Shown piece by piece: positions 59,748-64,000 of a stretch of DNA of 64,000 nucleotides. The stretch is from positions 7,068,001 through 7,132,000 of the forward strand of contig NW_027331831.1 of NCBI RefSeq assembly GCF_033568475.1, written 5' to 3'. This DNA is from Henckelia pumila. Its lineage: Eukaryota; Streptophyta; Magnoliopsida; Lamiales; Gesneriaceae. Below the pieces are notes generated by a model. The model was not told the origin of the DNA, ran no database searches, and worked only from the letters and a program-made list of their open reading frames with translations. Both the position numbers and the translations under genes were made by a program. Positions within the stretch are counted from its first letter, which is position 1. Every line of letters begins with the position of its first letter.

Positions 59748-62700
59748 TTGAAATTTTCGACATGTGACGAAAGGGAGCTGGCTGTGGACTAGCCTTTTGT
59801 TGCATGCTATATTTGTTCTCCGGGTTAACTTAGGTTTAATTCCTAGATAAAAAATGCCCATGCACGTTTTACTGATCAATCCAATTATTAGAACTGTTAA
59901 AATCGACTGGTGGAGCGAGCCGACTCGTAGCCCGTCACAATCCACTGTTTGGCAGGACGTGGTGGCGGGTGAACCCAGAGGATCCAACCTGTTTCGATTC
60001 AACCGTCACTTTCCTTTTTTAATTAAATTCGTTTTTCAGGTGCATGGTCCCGTCTCGATTGGTGGAGTTTATGTCTCATATGGTTGCGCTGGAGTTGCAG
60101 CACGGGCATGCACCGTAGTTCCTTTCGAACCTCTCAAGGTACGCGACCATTCGAACTTCAAGACACTTTTTTTTATAACATGTATTATATTTTTTTGTCA
60201 TTTTGTCGGTCAATTTACAGTCTCTTAGTCTACTATTTTGTACTTTTATTTCAATTTTAATTATTTATCGTCTCTGCTGAGGCGACACCAAAAAATGATG
60301 ATATACCTTTCACACCGATAATTGCTGATATGTCATCACTTTGCTGAAAAATTACTAATTAAGTTCAATGTTTTCGTGATAGCTCATTGAAATTCTCAAA
60401 GATATATGCTCATGGTCTCCAAAATGTCGAAAACTAGACGTTGTCGCCATATTTCCTGCGAAAAACTGGGGAACCATTGAACTAGTTTATACACAGGTCA
60501 GAAAATATATAGTGTAATTGGAACATATATTCTACAGTATACGATACACCTATCGAACACGAAACCGAAGGTTACGGTGACGTTTCGACGTCGTCGTGCA
60601 TGTGCTTGGCTTGCCACATGAAGTTCTCTAACACAATTTGATTGTGAACAGTATTATGCTCCAACCACCTTGGCTTGTGCTCGAGACTTCTGGACATTGA
60701 GATACACTTCGATTTTGGACGATGGAAGCTTCGTAGTACGTACAATTACTTTTAGGGAAAATTGTTTTTTTAGTCTCGTATGTTTGTCACTTTGCGATTT
60801 TGGTCTTCTATATTTTTAGATTTCAGTTTTAGTCCGTTATCTTTATTTTTTTTGGCAATTTTAGTTATTTTTATGATGTAGCGCTAATGTGACACTAATA
60901 CAGTGCTGATGTGGAGCTGACGTGTATAGTGTCACGTAATCATTTTCGAATAAAAAGGACTGAAATTGCCAAAAATCGAAACACGTACACTAAAACTGAA
61001 ATATGAAAACATAGATGACCGAAATCGCAAAGTGACAAACATAAATGTCCAAAATTACGGTTTTCCCTTACTTTTATTTTGTTTACCTTCAATATAGCTA
61101 TATATACTTGTTGATTTATTGTATTTTTTGTGCAACTTTTTATATATTCATGGTATTTTTAAGGTATGTGAGAGGTCAATTAATGGTGGTTCCGATGTTC
61201 CAAGCTCACCTGTTGCAATAGAATTTGTGAGAGGCAAGAAGTTGGCTAGTGGCTACTTGATTCGCCCCTGTGAAGCTGGATCAATGTTGAATCTAGTTGG
61301 GCACTTTGATTTGGAGGTTCGTGATATATATTCTGTGGGCACGTAAATATTTATTATTTATCGAAATGAACAATCATCGGATCTTCGATTCAAAATTTAA
61401 AATTTGATTTTTACGAGACGGATGATAGGGGTGCCAACGAACCAAAAACTGCGTGTAATTCTACTTCACACTAGGGATCATGTACATATGTGCTTAATTA
61501 TTTTAGATTTAAACATGAGTTTGATTTGTTTTCTCCAAGTTTATGGGGAAAATATTTTTTTTGGTTCATTAATTTGTCCATTTTTCGGTTTTGGTTCATT
61601 AACTTTGCAAATTTTTGTTTTGGTACACTAACTTTTAGTTTTCGGGTATTTTCGTTCAACTGCTGATGTGGCACTGAAAAATGCTAATGTGGCATCGGAA
61701 AATGATGGCGTGTCTAGCTGCCACGTTAGCAATTAGATCAAAATCACTGAAAATTAAAAGTTAGTGTACCAAAACCAAAATTTGAAAAGTTAATGAACCA
61801 AAGCCAAAAAATAAACAACTTATTGGACAAAAAAAACATTTTCCCATTGATATATCTATACAGCTAATGCTCAAGCTACATTTTCTGCTTTGACAGCTTG
61901 TTTCGTTTTCAAATATATGACTCCCTCTATCTCAATCATTTAAGCTATATTTTTTTTTATTGATCCCAAATATATAGTCAAGTTTTCATATTTAATGTTC
62001 TCTTTCCAACTTTTTTTTACCAATTTACCCCTATTAAATTAATATCATTAACTATTATAATTTATACAATAATTTTATTCTATTAAAATCTTCATTAAAT
62101 AAGAGTAAAATGAGAAATTGCTTTCTAAAATTTACTCGCTCAAACATCAATAAAATACATTGCAATACTTTGTGAACAAATGCTAATGAGAAGGACATAC
62201 AATTGATTTATCCAAAATTTATTATAAATAATAATTTAATGGTAAAATAACAAAATTGGTCTGATAAGTTGGTTTATGTTGACTTTTAGTCCTCGAATTG
62301 GTCAATATTTAGTCGTAGTATCTTCGTAATATCTTATGATAAATCAGTAATATTCAATGTCATATCATTATGTTCAGCTACATTATCCGCATATATGCGA
62401 AAATTGGACTAAAAACACTAAGACCAAATGTTGACCGATTGGAAAACCAAAAATCGATCTAGTGCTATTATACTTATTGCAGGCAGCATCTGTTCCCGAG
62501 CTTGTGCGACCCCTCTACGAGTCACCTGAACTCATTGCCAAGGAGATGATTTTAACCGTAAGTATTCATGTATACTTCATTTACTCAACTTCCTATTAAA
62601 TCTTTGATTGTAATCCAACATTTTCCTTTGTTTTTTTTTCCATGCCTCGCTAATTGTACTGTATTCAAGAAAATGTTTGTTTCAAGTTCAATACAAACTA

Positions 62701-64000
62701 ATTACAGGCATGTTTTTTTCCCCCCTTTATAAGGCGCTTCAATATATTGGTCACCTGACAAGTAAGGCAATTCCTGGCAAAACGAAAAATCCACATGACA
62801 GAGAAGAACCTGCCTTTGTAAAATCTCTTGGCCAAAGACTAAGCAGGTAAGCCTGCTGAATCATTTCTCAAATCGTTATCTCGATTCGTTGCAGCATGGT
62901 TTTCTAGTCTTGCAGACATGCATGAGGTTTAAGCTCAAATGGCTACTTTGTAAAGGTTTTGATATCACCTTAAAATGTGACTCTAGTACAGTTGCATGAT
63001 GTCTTGGGAGTTATGAGAACTGAGAAAGTTTTGATCTTGGGCCTTTACTATTTTGAGATAAGCAAAAGGCACTAGTGTCTAGTACTGTCAAAACGGGCTA
63101 GGTCCATTTTGTCTCATAAAATAAGTTGGCTGAGTTGACAATTTCCCGACCCGTAAATATTGCAGGCCAGCCTGCTAGCTTGTTCGGACGGTACTACTAG
63201 TGAGATGCTAAAAAAAACATTAGTGTGACTGCAGGAGGAGTACACGTGTATGAGTAGAAGAACTCAATCATATGCTTTTACATAAGCTGCTAATTCTGAG
63301 TCATGCCATGAGGCTTTAGTTGATGAGATTATGTGCTTGAGCACGTTTTTCCATATATATATTTTCTTGTTTCATTTTGTTTAGGGGCTTCAATGATGCT
63401 GTCAATGGTTTTAATGAAGATGGGTGGCAATTGATGAATATGGTTTCCCCTAAAGGTGCCATTGTATCCATGAAGCGAACTAATAACATGGGATCTGCTA
63501 CGAATTATGATGGTGTCATTTGTGTGAAAACAACTGTGCTACTTCAAGTGAGTTATTGTCTTATTACTTTTCGACATTGATTAAAACAAGTTTCGCCCAT
63601 TTTGTTCACATTAGTATCGCATAAGCGTGTCTTTCAACGAGTGTATATGTGTTTATTGATGGCAGAACATCTCCACTGCAAAGCTGGTGGGACTGCTGAA
63701 AGATCACCGTTCTACTTGGATGGATTTCAACTTTGATGGCAAGCCTAAAGCAATCATCAAGGCTCCTTACTTTGGATATCCAGGAGTGAACACGCACGAT
63801 TTCTCTGATAAAGCTGTGCTACTTGGCCACACCAATCATGAGGATGAGGTTGGTTGATTCGATTTGTGAAAAGTTGAGCTAAATGTTGGATGCATGTGGT
63901 CTGATTCTTGTTTCTAATTTAGGTGTTGGAAGTTATTCGGTTCGAAAGGTTTTCACATCTCCAACACATTGGCTTTTCTGGGGAATTGTATCATTTGCAG
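56644..64000 (+). CDS. Divergent class III HD-ZIP transcription factor, 3' part off the window
   Basis: Thirteen in-phase exons are visible (56644-56864, 58102-58261, 59286-59368, 59508-59601, 60040-60138, 60383-60496, 60652-60735, 61164-61316, 62483-62557, 62734-62846, 63385-63547, 63666-63848, 63923-64000), 540 residues so far. Residues about 20-75 are the homeodomain (QLKIWFQNRRCREKQ), followed by a leucine zipper (LLREESNALLKRVAEL). The START lipid-binding domain runs from about 150 (EFLSKATGSAINW, GCAGVAARAC, PTTLACARDFWTLRYTS, SGYLIRPCEAGS) with downstream HD-START homology (LSRGFNDAVNGF, LLKDHRSTW). Intron positions match REV/PHB/ATHB8-type genes, but many otherwise fixed residues differ. 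The exon 4/5 junction, normally the miR165/166 site, reads PVQDQ|VHGPV instead of PGMK|PGPDS. No stop interrupts any exon. The family controls polarity, meristem and vascular development. The C-terminal MEKHLA domain lies outside the window. Confidence 0.88.
57727..57766. repeat. AT microsatellite in HD-ZIP intron 1
   Basis: About 20 AT units inside the 1.2-kb first intron, which otherwise shows nothing recognisable. Confidence 0.9.
58478..58674 (+). mobile_element. Nonautonomous mini-Helitron, 197 bp, in HD-ZIP intron 2
   Basis: The 5' end is A then TCTATACTATATTATAAT; the 3' end has a perfect 7-bp stem CACACGC-AAC-GCGTGTG (58646-58662), then CTACATAA and CTAG followed by T. All Helitron termini rules are met. 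Intron 2 spans 58262-59285. Confidence 0.88.
58837..59168. mobile_element. Foldback MITE in HD-ZIP intron 2, 332 bp
   Basis: Long imperfect inverted repeat from GGGAAAATAGTTTTTTTTG to its inverse ending TTTTTCCC, with central CTGATGTGACACTGAAAAA units. The flanks TTTTTCTAG and TTTTTCTTG form a 9-bp duplication with one mismatch. Confidence 0.8.
59657..59743. repeat. AT/GT microsatellites in HD-ZIP intron 4
   Basis: AT then GT repeats (59657-59693) and a second AT run (59708-59743). Confidence 0.9.
60755..61067. mobile_element. Foldback MITE in HD-ZIP intron 7, 313 bp
   Basis: Inverted ends GGGAAAATTGTTTTTTTAG and, from the right, GGGAAAACCGTAATTTTGG, with TTTGTCACTTTGCGATTT in both arms. 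Flanked by perfect 9-bp repeats TTACTTTTA (60746-60754 and 61068-61076). Confidence 0.9.
61554..61850. mobile_element. Foldback MITE in HD-ZIP intron 8
   Basis: Same family as the 58837 element (GGGGAAAATA start, CTGATGTGGCACTGAAAAA centre, ACATTTTCCC end). No clear target duplication is left. Confidence 0.7.
62250..62463. repeat. Degenerate foldback repeat in HD-ZIP intron 8
   Basis: TGACTTTTAGTCCTCGAATT and, inverted, TTGGTCTTAGTGTTTTTAGTC pair imperfectly around AT-rich DNA. Probably an old MITE; the ends are uncertain. Confidence 0.45.

Noticed and set aside
59854-60228. Separate small gene across HD-ZIP intron 4 and exon 5
   Set aside because: The frame runs through the intron-exon border by chance; exon 5 is fixed by START-domain homology and phase.
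56644-64000. HD-ZIP III copy as a pseudogene
   Set aside because: All 13 exons keep frame and splice sites, and the WFQNRR and START signatures are conserved.
1-64000. tRNA, rRNA or known miRNA genes
   Set aside because: None recognised by eye; tRNA-like matches were only the primer-binding sites of the retroelements.

Overview
This is nuclear DNA of a flowering plant, most likely a eudicot. The host genes have many GT-AG introns and belong to plant families (a chloroplast GDT1/PAM71 transporter, a PWWP chromatin protein, the decapping enzyme DCP2, a class III HD-ZIP factor). The DNA between them is AT-rich and filled with plant-type transposons. I cannot name the species.

Layout. 1-2.3 kb: 5' half of a PAM71-like thylakoid Mn/Ca transporter gene (minus strand, cut by the left edge). 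2.4-18.5 kb: a Helitron on the minus strand (Rep/helicase plus an RPA-like gene), ending 107 bp upstream of the PAM71 start codon and split by a young Ty3/gypsy Tekay-type LTR element (9.6-17.2 kb, TSD TTCTA). 18.6-26.4 kb: an old, broken endogenous pararetrovirus with cavemovirus/solendovirus gene order, inside a small TIR element whose 9-bp TSD (AATTTAACC) flanks the composite. 28.2-41.6 kb: a 13,365-bp Mutator-like element (MULE) with 1.25-kb terminal inverted repeats and a perfect 9-bp TSD. It carries an apparently intact transposase, a convergent ULP1-type SUMO-protease-like gene, and between them 22 copies of a 218-bp minisatellite with higher-order structure.

42.4-46.3 kb: a large single-exon PWWP-domain gene (plus strand). 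48.0-51.3 kb: DCP2 (minus strand, 8 exons, complete). 53.9 kb: a small secreted six-cysteine peptide. 56.6-64.0 kb: the first 13 exons of a divergent class III HD-ZIP gene (plus strand, cut by the right edge). Its exon 4/5 junction, where miR165/166 normally pairs, no longer matches the canonical target. Its introns hold a 197-bp mini-Helitron and at least three foldback MITEs.

The host genes do not look functionally linked. The repeats show a layered history: TIR element then virus; Helitron then gypsy; and probably a GC-rich TIR repeat then the MULE. The most noteworthy items are the MULE/ULP1/minisatellite assembly with its TIRs acting as twin 5' regions, the HD-ZIP III copy lacking a recognisable miR166 site, and the nested virus. 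Exon boundaries were set by eye from frame, GT-AG sites and family similarity. No database search was run.
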